Below, in pieces: positions 15,893 to 25,027 of a stretch of DNA of 39,993 bases. Positions within the stretch are counted from its first letter, which is position 1, and every line of letters begins with the position of its first letter. The notes under the pieces were generated by a model. It made no database searches, was not told the DNA's origin, and saw only the letters and a list, made by a program, of their open reading frames with translations. Origin of the DNA: Virgibacillus profundi. Its GTDB lineage: Bacteria > Bacillota > Bacilli > Bacillales > Amphibacillaceae. Both the position numbers and the translations under genes were made by a program. The stretch is taken from the NCBI RefSeq assembly GCF_002287375.1, contig NZ_NPOA01000019.1, positions 1 to 39,993 of the forward strand. Direction: 5' to 3'.

Positions 15893-16258
15893 TTTATAAA
15901 GATAAGATCTATACCGTACCTTTTACATGTCTAATTCATGGTAAAAGATAAGCATCCTATCGCTGATCATGTTCAAGGGTGGTTATTTCTTATCGGGAAA
16001 GGACAGAATCGCTACAATCAGTACTGTCATATTCTCACACACAAAACCTTATTACACTGTTATTGTTATATCTTATAGGAACATTCATTTTCATATCTTG
16101 TTCTTATAAGTATCAAATAACCCACACCTGTTTTTGCTGAAAAAAGGGTCAGTCCCTCAGCACGTTAGGATTAATGAACGTTATTTATTAAAGTGTAGAA
16201 ATTTTACCTGTAACAACTTGAGCTTTGTTAAAAACAAATTTAGTAAGGTGATGATAAT
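15893..16258. other. Intergenic region between hsdR and the STAND gene
   Basis: No gene is seen. An inverted repeat CTTTTAC...GTAAAAG (15920-15948) may end the hsdRMS transcript, though no T-run follows. A half repeat lies at 16146-16170. The ribosome site AAGGTGATG is at 16244-16252. Confidence 0.5.
16146..16170. repeat. Half copy of the GGTCAGTCCC repeat
   Basis: GGGTCAGTCCC followed by cagcacgttaggatt matches the left arm of the element at 5258-5309. The right arm is absent. Confidence 0.6.
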
Positions 16259-19200
16259 ATGCCATACGAAAAAGGCGGTAGAGCAGATAAGCGAGGGAAT
16301 AGGTATGAAATTAGGTGGGGTATATATCAATTACTGTGTGTGTTGGAAGAGAAAACGGAATATGTCATATTTGAGGCAATTGGAGATGAAGAAGAAGGTG
16401 TTGATATATGGGTAGAGTATAGGGATGGCAGACAAGAAGGGCAGCAGTGTAAAGGGCGAAATAGTGCGAATGAATCATGGACATATGGCGATTTAAACTC
16501 CAAAAATATTCTGAGTAAGTGGAAGATACAACTAGACCGTGGGGATAATATTTCTGTTTCTTTAGTATCCCCTTTAGCATTTACATATTTGGAAGATCTA
16601 ACAAGTAGAGCGATAAATTCTGCTGATAACCCTCGTTTATTCTACAAACATCAGATCAAAGGGTCAGATACCAAATTTATTAATTTTGCCAGAAATTTTT
16701 GTGGGGCGTTAGGATTTGATATAAGTGGGACAGATGAATACCAGTTAAATAAGATGATAAACTATCTCTCTCGTATCAAATATCGCCAATCCTCGGATGG
16801 GGAGAGAAATGAGATTATTCTAGATAAGATTGGTCTTTTATTCCAAGGTGATGAATCGGCGATATATGATGCCTTAGTGACTTGGCTTATAGATGGGGAC
16901 ATCTTAGGTAAAAGAATCGGCGTGAATCAAATTCATTCATTTTTAACTTCTAAGAAAATAAAATTAAGAAATTTAGATTCTGATACCAGAATATTTCCTA
17001 GGATTCAGGAATTGAATTCCGAGTATAAGTCTCTTTTTAAACCACTTGTGTCCGGTATAATTGATCGCCCGGAAGCAGAGACAAGCATTAATCAAATGTT
17101 AGAGGGGAATTCTGTCATCGTTCATGGTGCTGCAGGCAGTGGTAAGAGTGGGCTGACCGAAAGTGTGATAAAGCAATGTGAAGATAAAGAAGTACCCTAT
17201 TTGGCAATTAAGCTGGATAGACGTGTACCCCGTGAAAATGTTAAACAATGGAGTAAATCTCTTGGATTGCCTTCTTCTTTGGTTCATTGTTTGAACAGTA
17301 TTTCAAAAAATACAAATGCAGTGATTATCCTTGATCAATTAGATGCATTAAGATGGACATTACCACACTCAAGCGAGGCATTGCTTGTGTGTGCTGAATT
17401 GATTAGGCAGGTAAAGCTTATTAATCTTGAACGTAAAAAACCCATCTCTATTTTATTTGTTTGTAGAACGTATGATCTCGATAATGACAATAACATTAAG
17501 AATCTATTTAGTAGAGATGAAGAGCATAAATGGAAAAAAGTTGAAGTTGGGGAATTGAAAGAGGAAGTTGTAAAGGCTATAGTAGGTTCAAATTATTATA
17601 CTTTGACACATAAATTAAAAAAATTATTGAAATTACCAAGTAACCTATATATATGGCAGAAACTTTATAAACAGGAAAACGATAATGAAGTTTCATCTAC
17701 TTATCATTTGGTAACAAAGTGGTGGAAGCAGTTAATAAGGGAATCGGTTCAAAATAAGCTAAACGAAAATGATTTAGAGCAAGCAAAATTTAGAATGATT
17801 GAGGAATTTGAAAAATCTGGTGAACTCTCAGCGCTTTCAACTGATTTGGGTATAAATTCCTCTACGATAGACTTTCTAGTTTCCAGTGGTTTTATTGTAA
17901 AGCAGGATATAGGAACATTCAGTGTGGTATCCTTTGTTCACCAATCTTTATACGATTGTTTCATTGCGGAAAAAATGTTTATTAGATACCTAAAAAGAGA
18001 GAGTGTTATTGAAATAATTGGAGGGAAAGAAACTCAAACTCCAGCTAGAAGATATCAAATGCAAATGTTTTTGCAAAGCTTATATGAAAATTCAGAAGAA
18101 CAATTTCTTTCCACTGGTAGGCAGATACTAAAAGCTCCATCTATTCGCTTTTCTTTTAAGTACGTGTTTTTAGAGTTGCTTAATCAGATTATTGAACCAA
18201 CTGATACAGTAAAAAAGTTTATCTTAGATTTAGTCGATGATGAAAAATTAGGTGTTCATATTGTAACTAATGTAGTACAAGGAAACCGAGAATATATTCA
18301 AACCTTGAGGGAAAATGGAATATTAGATAAATGGATAACTACAGAGAGAAATAACATCGTTATCAGTCTTTATCAAAGTATACGAGGTAAGCTTTCACAG
18401 GAAGACGTTAAATTTATAGAAAGGCACATATTTGATGTGAGAGATGATATTCATCAATGGCTTCGCTGCTTTCCATTTGATGTAATGGAAGATAGTGATG
18501 ACTTGTTTGAATTAAGAATGAGGTTATATCATAAGTATCCAGAATATATGGAAACATATATGGATATTAAGGCGTTATTTAAAGGATTCGAGATGAGGGC
18601 CATAGATATCATTACTCTAATGTACGAAACGAAGAAAAAGAAAGATAGTCGTTTTTATCGATATGAGGAAAAGTTTTTAGATAATGAAGATGAGTTTTTA
18701 GTACAAAATAGTGTGCAAGTGCTGGAGAAACTTTTACCTCTTGTACCAAAGGATTCAGACTATGCAATGGCTTACAGTGATTGGGGTAGTAGATCTCGAT
18801 ATAATAACAGTATCGAAAGAACAATCATAAATGTAATAAAAAAGGCAAATGTTGCATTGATCCATCAGCACCCTGAACTATTCTGGGAGATATATAAAAG
18901 ATTTATGGGAAAAGGCTATATTCTTATTAATGAATTAATTTTGGATGGATTAAAGTACTTACCTGAATCAGATAGTAACCAAGTAGTTCTTTATCTTATA
19001 GAGGATATAGAAGCAAATATGTTTGTTAAAGGAAGTAATGATGAATTACAGCTTTCTAAAGAAGTCCTAAGTAAGCACTTTAAAGGTTGTTCTTCGGATA
19101 TACAAAATCAATTTTTACAGGAATTGATCTTATATTATCCTTCTGATGCAGTTGAGAGGTATAAAAGAAGGCTACAGTATAATAGTGAAAACAAAGAAAT

Positions 19201-20806
19201 ACGAATATATTGGTCTTTTTGGGGAGACTTTCAGCATGAAATACTAGGAGCAATACCGGATACACTACTGAACGAGGAAGCATTAGCTTTAAAAAGAGTA
19301 TTGTCCCGTCGTTTCAAAGAAAAGAGCACTAGGTTTAGAAGTGATATTGGGGATGTGAAATGGGTTCGTTCTCCGGTAGAAGGTAAGGACTTAAGTGATA
19401 GGGCATGGCAAAAAATATTAACATCAAAGAAATTAAGTAATAGAAGCCGTGGAGGAAATTGGAAGGAGATAGAAGGGGCTTTTATTGAAAGTTCACTTGA
19501 ACAGTTTTCCTCGAACTTAAGTAAGATAACTGCCAATGAACCGCTAAGAATGGTTTCATTAGTACTAGGTACTAGAAAAAGTATTCATGATTTATTTATA
19601 GATGCACTGTTTTCCGGTCTTTCGACAAGTGAACATTTGAATACGGTCCCTAGTTATTTAATTGAGAGATTAATAGAAAGATTTCCAACAACTAACGATT
19701 CATATAGAGCGAATTCGGTATGTTATATGGTTATGCAACATAAAGAAGAAAAGTGGTCCGAAAATATTTTCAAAATAATAAAGTACATTGCAACGAATCA
19801 CCTTAATCCTGAGATGGATAATCCTGTTATTACGAATGCAACTGATAAAGAGATGTGTTCTGCGGAAATGTTAGTGAGTAATGCTATAAATTGTGTAAGA
19901 GGGAATGTAGCTAGAACTATTGGAGAATTGCTGTGGAAAGACGATGCTTTACTTATTGAATTTAAAGATACTATTATTGAGTTAACTTTAGATGAGAATC
20001 CAGCCGTACAATATGCAAGTCTTTATGCACTTTGGCCGTCCTATAATATTGATAGAAAATGGGCCACGGATCATATTATTCGACTTTATCAAAAAGATAT
20101 TAGAAATGTTATTTTCCCTGACTCTAATCGTATGTTATTTTATCTTTATGAAAATTATAAACAAGAAGTACTGGATGTTATACTTAAATGCTTTGAATCA
20201 AAGGATCAGAAGATAATTGAAGTTGGTGCTTATATTCTCACAGAAATGTATTTCCAAAAGGGAGAATTTATAGAGGTATTTGAAAATATTAATTTGATTT
20301 CACAAAAACAAGCTGAGTCTATTTTATCCATGACTTTACAATATTTCCAAATTGAGAGGTATAAAGAGCAGGCAAAGGAATTGATTATAAAGTTTGATGC
20401 TCATGGTTATGATATAGAATTGTCAATAACGAATTTACTGTACAATAATCTCATTAACTTGAATAGTGATAGGAAGTTCCTTCACCAAGTTTTACAGTCA
20501 AATATCTCTAGGAAAATTGCATATGCATTTAGCGAGTATATAGAAAAATCAGCAGAGTCAATCGCTTATTTTTCAAGTTTTATTTTTGAATTGAGTTACA
20601 GTGTCATTAATAACTCTGGTAATCAACCGGATGCTTGGGGAGCAGAAGATGAAATTTCAAAACTTATTATTGGGCTATATGATGAGGCCAGTGGTGAATC
20701 ACATATGAAAGAAGTTGCTGAGGAATGCCTTGAAATATGGGATTTGATGTTTGAGAAACAGATAGGTTCAGCTAGAAAACTTAGCTTTGAGTTAATGCAG
20801 AGATAA
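16259..20806 (+). CDS. Large STAND-type NTPase with nuclease-like N-terminal domain (Avs-like defence candidate)
   Basis: A 1515-aa protein with a three-part build. Residues 1-110 look like a restriction-endonuclease fold of the Mrr/Cap4 (DUF4297) kind: E17 in GNRYE, D49 in GVDIWV, and Q63-C-K65 as a QxK variant of the (D/E)xK motif. Residues about 270-520 are a P-loop NTPase with Walker A GAAGSGKS (290-297) and Walker B AVIILDQLDA (about 350-359). The remaining ~1000 residues are helical without transmembrane segments and are likely repeats for ligand sensing. This matches STAND proteins such as Avs, where binding of a phage protein triggers oligomerisation and DNA cutting. That function here is inference. 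The ATG has AAGGTGATG upstream. It stands alone between hsdR and a riboswitch-controlled gene. Confidence 0.75.
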   Translation: MPYEKGGRADKRGNRYEIRWGIYQLLCVLEEKTEYVIFEAIGDEEEGVDIWVEYRDGRQEGQQCKGRNSANESWTYGDLNSKNILSKWKIQLDRGDNISVSLVSPLAFTYLEDLTSRAINSADNPRLFYKHQIKGSDTKFINFARNFCGALGFDISGTDEYQLNKMINYLSRIKYRQSSDGERNEIILDKIGLLFQGDESAIYDALVTWLIDGDILGKRIGVNQIHSFLTSKKIKLRNLDSDTRIFPRIQELNSEYKSLFKPLVSGIIDRPEAETSINQMLEGNSVIVHGAAGSGKSGLTESVIKQCEDKEVPYLAIKLDRRVPRENVKQWSKSLGLPSSLVHCLNSISKNTNAVIILDQLDALRWTLPHSSEALLVCAELIRQVKLINLERKKPISILFVCRTYDLDNDNNIKNLFSRDEEHKWKKVEVGELKEEVVKAIVGSNYYTLTHKLKKLLKLPSNLYIWQKLYKQENDNEVSSTYHLVTKWWKQLIRESVQNKLNENDLEQAKFRMIEEFEKSGELSALSTDLGINSSTIDFLVSSGFIVKQDIGTFSVVSFVHQSLYDCFIAEKMFIRYLKRESVIEIIGGKETQTPARRYQMQMFLQSLYENSEEQFLSTGRQILKAPSIRFSFKYVFLELLNQIIEPTDTVKKFILDLVDDEKLGVHIVTNVVQGNREYIQTLRENGILDKWITTERNNIVISLYQSIRGKLSQEDVKFIERHIFDVRDDIHQWLRCFPFDVMEDSDDLFELRMRLYHKYPEYMETYMDIKALFKGFEMRAIDIITLMYETKKKKDSRFYRYEEKFLDNEDEFLVQNSVQVLEKLLPLVPKDSDYAMAYSDWGSRSRYNNSIERTIINVIKKANVALIHQHPELFWEIYKRFMGKGYILINELILDGLKYLPESDSNQVVLYLIEDIEANMFVKGSNDELQLSKEVLSKHFKGCSSDIQNQFLQELILYYPSDAVERYKRRLQYNSENKEIRIYWSFWGDFQHEILGAIPDTLLNEEALALKRVLSRRFKEKSTRFRSDIGDVKWVRSPVEGKDLSDRAWQKILTSKKLSNRSRGGNWKEIEGAFIESSLEQFSSNLSKITANEPLRMVSLVLGTRKSIHDLFIDALFSGLSTSEHLNTVPSYLIERLIERFPTTNDSYRANSVCYMVMQHKEEKWSENIFKIIKYIATNHLNPEMDNPVITNATDKEMCSAEMLVSNAINCVRGNVARTIGELLWKDDALLIEFKDTIIELTLDENPAVQYASLYALWPSYNIDRKWATDHIIRLYQKDIRNVIFPDSNRMLFYLYENYKQEVLDVILKCFESKDQKIIEVGAYILTEMYFQKGEFIEVFENINLISQKQAESILSMTLQYFQIERYKEQAKELIIKFDAHGYDIELSITNLLYNNLINLNSDRKFLHQVLQSNISRKIAYAFSEYIEKSAESIAYFSSFIFELSYSVINNSGNQPDAWGAEDEISKLIIGLYDEASGESHMKEVAEECLEIWDLMFEKQIGSARKLSFELMQR

Positions 20807-21221
20807 GGTATTGGAGCACTAGGCACGAAGTTTGTTGATAGGTTTCATAATTGAAATAATTAAAATGATGAGATTAAAGTATTTAAAGAAAATTTGTAAT
20901 TTAAAAAGGAATTAGAAGAAGCGATCCCCACCTAGAAAATTTAGGCTACAAATACTAATTAATTTTACACTCTACCTCCATCGACGTTTTTAATGAAGAC
21001 TGCACAAAAATTGCACAGATTTTCTAGAATGGAATTAACAGACTTATCTTGTATAAATACTCTGTTAAACTCGCTCTAGAGAATTGACAGGGTAGAGGTC
21101 GTTGGTTCGAGCCCGTATGTGTTGTGGTCTGCCCGTTAAAACGATAATAAAGTGAAGCTGGAACCATAGTTATTACTTTATTTATACTCGAATCTAACTG
21201 AGTGATCATATACGATGCAAT
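20807..21221. other. Non-coding region before the SAM riboswitch, with possible attachment-site remnant
   Basis: No gene is seen. 'actgcacaaaaattgcacag' (20999-21018) and a T-arm-like 'gtcgttggttcgagcccg' (about 21098-21115) resemble what lies beside tRNA-integrated elements: integrase tail region and tRNA 3' end. No complete tRNA folds here: the acceptor and anticodon stems are missing. Confidence 0.35.
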
Positions 21222-21330
21222 AAGTTACCAAGAGTGAATGAGAGAACTGGCTCAACGACTTCACAGCAACCTGCCATAAACGGTAAGGTGCTTCCCCCAG
21301 CGAAGCAAAACTGCTTTGAGTAGATAACTA
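21222..21330 (+). promoter_or_regulatory. SAM-I (S-box) riboswitch
   Basis: All S-box landmarks are present in order. P1 is AGTTA (21223-21227) with TAACT (21325-21329). The sequence ACCAAGAG follows. P2 has GTGAA/TTCAC outer pairs and GAG-AACTGG-CTC with the kink-turn. CAGCAACC leads into P3 (TGCC/GGTA), then GGTGCTTCCCCCAGC, P4 (AAGCA/TGCTT), and finally GTAGATAACT. A TATACT -10-like box lies at 21183-21188. SAM binding should stabilise P1 and permit the terminator that follows, turning the downstream gene off. S-boxes normally control methionine/cysteine genes, so this location is unusual. Confidence 0.92.
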
Positions 21331-21345
21331 GAGAACGGAGCCAAG

Positions 21346-21386
21346 GCCCTTTGTTGCATTGAATATGCAATGAAGGGCATTTTTTT
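21346..21386 (+). terminator. Rho-independent terminator of the SAM riboswitch
   Basis: GCCCTT-tg-TTGCAT pairs with ATGCAA-tg-AAGGGC, followed by a run of T (21380-21386). It lies 16 nt after the aptamer, the standard S-box expression platform, and 47 nt before the start of the 80-aa gene. Confidence 0.9.
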
Positions 21387-21432
21387 GTTATCGGCTTTAT
21401 ACAAAAAAAAAAATAATAGAAGGATGATGAAG

Positions 21433-21675
21433 ATGAATTCAATAGGTAATATTAAAGACTATATTTCAAAGGGACATAGCAATGAACAGTTTATCATTTT
21501 TATTGGTAAAAATATCGAGCAACAACTGAACCAATGGGATGAAGCTTATGAAGTAAACATTATGAAATTCAAGGATTATATCTTTGTAGTTAAAATTGGA
21601 GCAACATGTTACGAAATGGAAATCTTGGAAAGCTTGCTTGCAGAAAATTTGGTTGGTTTGGAAATTATTTGGTGA
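21433..21675 (+). CDS. Unknown 80-aa protein under SAM riboswitch control
   Basis: ATG at 21433 has AGAAGG 10 nt upstream. ATGs at 21424 and 21427 are too close to that site, and an open frame reaching back to 21370 runs through the terminator and is rejected. The protein is soluble with predicted alternating strands and helices: 'NEQFIIFIGKNIEQQLNQWD', 'NIMKFKDYIFVVKIGATCYE', then a helix and 'ENLVGLEIIW'. One Cys, no obvious active site, no membrane segment. I do not recognise the family. It is the only gene between the riboswitch and the hairpin before the Z1 gene, so it is the direct target. It may have replaced an earlier methionine gene. Confidence 0.7.
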   Translation: MNSIGNIKDYISKGHSNEQFIIFIGKNIEQQLNQWDEAYEVNIMKFKDYIFVVKIGATCYEMEILESLLAENLVGLEIIW

Positions 21676-21797
21676 AGGTTTTGGGGAGGGGGTAGTAATG
21701 TTGATAAGACAAGCAAACTATTTACCTTACCTGTTACTTCTATTGGATTAAAAATTAAAAGCCTAATTTTGAAATCAAAAATGTTATAATCATAGCT

Positions 21798-21868
21798 GGG
21801 AAACATGGGACCGGTTCTGTCGTTTCATCATTGCTACCTGATGCAACAGAACCGTCCCCCTGTTTCCC
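21798..21868. repeat. Long palindromic repeat in the leader of the Z1 gene
   Basis: 'gggaaacatgggaccggttct' (split as GGGAAACA and GGGACCGGTTCTGT) pairs with ACAGAACCGTCCCCC and TGTTTCCC, giving arms of about 22 bp. It belongs to the GGGACGGTTCT family. It ends 28 nt before the Z1 start and will form a very stable hairpin in the mRNA. Confidence 0.85.
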
Positions 21869-21896
21869 CCTAAATGTTTTTACTGGAGGTAACATA

Positions 21897-24077
21897 TTGG
21901 AAACACTATTACTAAACACAGAAGGCTCTTTTTACAACGGACTATCCAAAAAGAATACATATGAAACAGAAACAAAAGCATGTATAGAAAACACAGTAAT
22001 AAATCTATTAGATAAAAATACAAGTTTAAATAAACCAGGTATGCTACTAGGAAAAATCCAAAGTGGTAAGACGAGAACTTTTATCGGTATCACTGCACTG
22101 TCGTTCGATAATGGCTTTGACGCTGCTATCGTACTGACTAAAGGAACGAAAGCTTTAGCTCAACAGACATATGAACGTTTGAAATCTGAGTTCAGTGATT
22201 TTTATCGCAATGATGATATTCAAATTCATGACATTATGAATCTACCTGATAATCTGAGCCAGTGGGAATTAGATCAGAAATTGCTATTGGTTGTAAAAAA
22301 GCAAAAGGATAATTTGAATAGATTACATAGTGCTTTATTCGAAAAGTATCCTGAACTTGCTGGGAAGAAAATATTAATTATTGATGATGAAGCTGATTTT
22401 GCTAGTATTGGTTTTTCAAAGACAAAAAAGGAAATCATTGAGATTAATGTGATAGCTGGCCAAATTGATGCAATTAGAAAAGACTTGCAAGATAGTGAGT
22501 TTTTGCAGGTAACAGCAACGCCTTACTCTCTATATCTACAACCAGATGATTTAAAAATAGAGGGATCTTCTAAGGTTTTTAAACCTATTCGACCTTCATT
22601 CACTGAACTCGTACCTGTGCACGAGGCTTATATTGGTGGGGATTATTATTTTGAAGAAAGTGAAAATGAAGATTCGATTGCATCTAATTTATATCAGCCA
22701 ATTGTAGAAGATGAATTAGTAGTCTTAAAAAGGTCGGATGGGAGGAAATTCAAATTAGCAGATGCATTGACTAGCCGTAAGATTGATTCGATGCGAAGTG
22801 CAATTTTGAATTTCATTGTTGGTGGTGTTATAAGATTTATCCAGGAGAAAGAAAAAGGCAAACGTTTGAAGAAATATAGCTTTATTGTACATACGGAACA
22901 AGGGAAAGCTGCACATGAATGGCAAGAAACAGTTGTGACTGAATTAAAAACACTTTTAACAGATAGTATTGATGATGATCCCGTTTTGTTTAGTGATTTA
23001 ATAATGGGGGCGTATCGAAATATTCAAGAGTCTATCACACTATTAGATTGTTATATGCCAGAATTCCAAGAAGTGAAATTTGAAGTTATTAAAGCGTTGA
23101 AGAAGGATTATTTAATGATTCCAAAGGTTAACTCAGAAAAGGATATTAGCCAATTATTAGATGAAACAGGACAACTGAAGTTAAGAACGCCACTTAATAT
23201 ATTTATAGGTGGTCAAATTCTCGATAGGGGAATTACAATCGGTAATTTAATCGGTTTTTATTATGGAAGAAACCCGAATAGATTTCAGCAAGATACTGTT
23301 TTGCAACATTCACGGATGTTTGGATATCGACCAATTGAAGATCTTGCAGTTACAAGGTTTTACACAACGCTAAGAATATATCATGTAATGGAGAAAATGC
23401 AGGAGTTTGATTCTGCTTTAAGAAACGCTTTTGAAAAGGGAAGTTATCATAATGGTGTTGTGTTTATTCAAAAGGACCCCAAAAATGAAATTATACCTTG
23501 TTCTCCTAACAAACTTCTATTATCACAAACAACGACAATCAAGCCATTTAAACGACTGCTTCCGATTGGTTTCCAGACTGGATATAAGACTTATATATCA
23601 AAGATTGTAGCTGAAATTGATCGTATTATACAGACTGAAAGTAAAGGTACAGAAGAGCCGTTCTTACTGAATTTAAAAACAGCGATTGAAATTATAGAAT
23701 TAATTAAAAAAACACATGATGAGAATGTTGGTGAAGTATGGGATGAAGCTTCGTTTATTTCGAGTATGGAATATTTATCTCTCATTACAGATAGTGATAA
23801 AGCGGGAAATGTGATGTGTATTGTAAGAGAGGATAGAAATATTGGTAGAATACGTGAAAACGGAAAATACGAAGACGCTCCAGATACGCCCAAAGGTGAA
23901 AAAGGTGAATTGAAAATTGCTAGAGAAGTAGCAGAGGATATTCCAGCACTCATTTTATTAAAAGAAAATGGTGAAGCAGGAGAGAGTAAGTGGAGAGGAA
24001 CAGCATTTTGGTGGCCGGTTTTGGTTGCACCTCGGAATACGAGCACTGTGATTTATTCTAGTCGGGGGAGTGAGTGA
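21897..24077 (+). CDS. Z1-domain P-loop ATPase (DEAD-type helicase/endonuclease-like)
   Basis: A 726-aa protein starting at TTG, fixed by GGAGG 8 nt upstream; the frame extends back to 21831 only through the repeat. Walker A GKIQSGKT is at 52-59 and Walker B is IIDDEAD at 161-167, followed by motif III 'LQVTATPYS'. The Z1 signature lies at about 434-475: 'NIFIGGQILDRGITIGNLIG', then the Q-D and 'HSRMFGYR' motif. Z1 proteins occur in defence loci, e.g. the MZA system with a MutL-like ATPase and nucleases; those partners are not seen here. It may act alone, or with the preceding 80-aa protein. Cleavage activity is not shown by any motif I can identify. Confidence 0.85.
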   Translation: METLLLNTEGSFYNGLSKKNTYETETKACIENTVINLLDKNTSLNKPGMLLGKIQSGKTRTFIGITALSFDNGFDAAIVLTKGTKALAQQTYERLKSEFSDFYRNDDIQIHDIMNLPDNLSQWELDQKLLLVVKKQKDNLNRLHSALFEKYPELAGKKILIIDDEADFASIGFSKTKKEIIEINVIAGQIDAIRKDLQDSEFLQVTATPYSLYLQPDDLKIEGSSKVFKPIRPSFTELVPVHEAYIGGDYYFEESENEDSIASNLYQPIVEDELVVLKRSDGRKFKLADALTSRKIDSMRSAILNFIVGGVIRFIQEKEKGKRLKKYSFIVHTEQGKAAHEWQETVVTELKTLLTDSIDDDPVLFSDLIMGAYRNIQESITLLDCYMPEFQEVKFEVIKALKKDYLMIPKVNSEKDISQLLDETGQLKLRTPLNIFIGGQILDRGITIGNLIGFYYGRNPNRFQQDTVLQHSRMFGYRPIEDLAVTRFYTTLRIYHVMEKMQEFDSALRNAFEKGSYHNGVVFIQKDPKNEIIPCSPNKLLLSQTTTIKPFKRLLPIGFQTGYKTYISKIVAEIDRIIQTESKGTEEPFLLNLKTAIEIIELIKKTHDENVGEVWDEASFISSMEYLSLITDSDKAGNVMCIVREDRNIGRIRENGKYEDAPDTPKGEKGELKIAREVAEDIPALILLKENGEAGESKWRGTAFWWPVLVAPRNTSTVIYSSRGSE

Positions 24078-24108
24078 TGCATGGGGACGGTTCTCATGCA
24101 TCTTTTTA
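24076..24108 (+). terminator. Terminator after the Z1 gene
   Basis: GATGCATG (24076-24083) pairs with CATGCATC (24094-24101) around GGGACGGTTCT-type sequence, followed by TTTTT. It starts at the Z1 stop codon and is the first part of a ~220-bp direct repeat. Confidence 0.75.
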
Positions 24109-24303
24109 TAGTTTGGGGAATGGTGAATACTGCCATCAGAATTTACCACCAAGTCTACAAAGTTTACCATTGAGTGCCAGTGTTCTTACCATGAATATGA
24201 GGAAGTCCTACAGAGGCATTTCTATCGCGATATGAATAAACCCCTATTGGAATGTCACTGTTCCAATGGGGGTCTGTTAGTATTTAAAAATTTATCCTCT
24301 AAT
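24076..24303. repeat. Direct repeat copy 1 (~228 bp)
   Basis: This block recurs at 26310-26518 in the same orientation at about 90% identity by eye. Copy 1 contains an extra 21 nt (tctacaaagtttaccattgag) at about 24157-24177. It includes the hairpin CCCCTATTGGAA...TTCCAATGGGG (24241-24271). The 3' part reads on the minus strand as 'LIHWAIEIINKQLEDKFLNT', a possible gene remnant. Confidence 0.85.
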
Positions 24304-24454
24304 TGCTTATTAATAATCTCAATGGCCCAATGAATGAGTTCCTCATAGTTCAAATTCTCTTTTTCGGTCTATATGCACGTGGGAAGAGAATCGGGGCCAG
24401 GTTACTTGTCCCTGCTAGGACGTTGGAACTCCCACTTTATGAGAGCCTTTTTTA

Positions 24455-24501
24455 GGGTGAGTCCCCACCACGTTAAAGCGATAGCGGACTGGGGGGACCC
24501 C
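24455..24501. repeat. Palindromic repeat (GTCCCC/GGGGGAC variant)
   Basis: GGGTGAGTCCCC and GGGGGGACCCC flank cgttaaagcgatag, matching the layout of the elements at 5258 and 25203. Confidence 0.75.
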
Positions 24502-24770
24502 AATGTCACGTTTAATTAATGGATATATTTCCTTATCTGTAAATAATACGGTGAGGGAATCTTATTATAAAATAAGATGATTCCGACAGGTAAATAGACG
24601 ATTTCGTTAGTTAGGTAAAGTGAAGGTGACTGTATATTACAAGCCACGTCAGTTCCACTGACTATTAATACGTCAATATTCGTGGCTGCGAACACTTGAT
24701 AAGAGCTATAACAGAGGCAGTGAAACTAGATAATTATTGAAGTGTTAGGATATCATGATTCAACTATATA

Positions 24771-24826
24771 AATAAAAAATGCAGCAGGTAACCGGGAATA
24801 CTTATAAATTCCGGAATAATTGCTGC
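24771..24826 (-). terminator. Terminator for the small minus-strand gene
   Basis: Read on the minus strand: GCAGCA...ATTCCGG, loop, then CCGGGAAT...TGCTGC, followed by ATTTTTTATT. The strong two-part stem lies 76 nt after the stop of the 41-aa gene. Confidence 0.8.
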
Positions 24827-24901
24827 TAACAATACTATCAATTGAATTTTAACTTCCTTGGTGTCTATTAAGCACTCTAAGCTACTTTTGAATTACTTTT
24901 A

Positions 24902-25027
24902 TTAGTGCTTTGTATCTTGGTGCTTTTTCAAGATTTTTGCGGATCCACTTTTCTGTTTTTTGGATGTTCCTTTGGATGCTAGTTTTTTTGCTGCATTTCC
25001 AACTTTACCACCAGAGTGTTTAACCAT
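24902..25027 (-). CDS. Small basic conserved-looking protein (41 aa)
   Basis: MVKHSGGKVGNAAKKLASKG begins a Lys-rich 41-aa protein ending HQDTKH. A strong AGGGGAGGTGA ribosome site precedes the ATG and a terminator follows (24771-24826), so it is very likely expressed. Lys-rich small proteins of this pattern recur in Bacillota, but I know no established function. Nucleic-acid binding is plausible from charge. It is the most convincing intact gene within the decayed segment between the two direct repeats. Confidence 0.7.
   Translation of the reverse strand: MVKHSGGKVGNAAKKLASKGTSKKQKSGSAKILKKHQDTKH

Noticed and set aside
21085-21140. tRNA gene
   Set aside because: Only a T-arm-like segment is present; no acceptor, D or anticodon arms can be folded.
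21370-21432. N-terminal extension of the 80-aa protein
   Set aside because: The ATG at 21370 lies within the terminator stem of the SAM riboswitch, with no ribosome site.
24290-24365. Minus-strand peptide ending in the 24076-24303 repeat (EELIHWAIEIINKQ...)
   Set aside because: Looks coding, but a TAG lies just upstream, no good start is visible, and half of it belongs to the repeat. Too weak to call a gene.
24683-24740. Plus-strand fragment NIRGCEHLIRAITEAVKLDN
   Set aside because: Protein-like pattern but only about 20 codons, no start, no recognisable parent.
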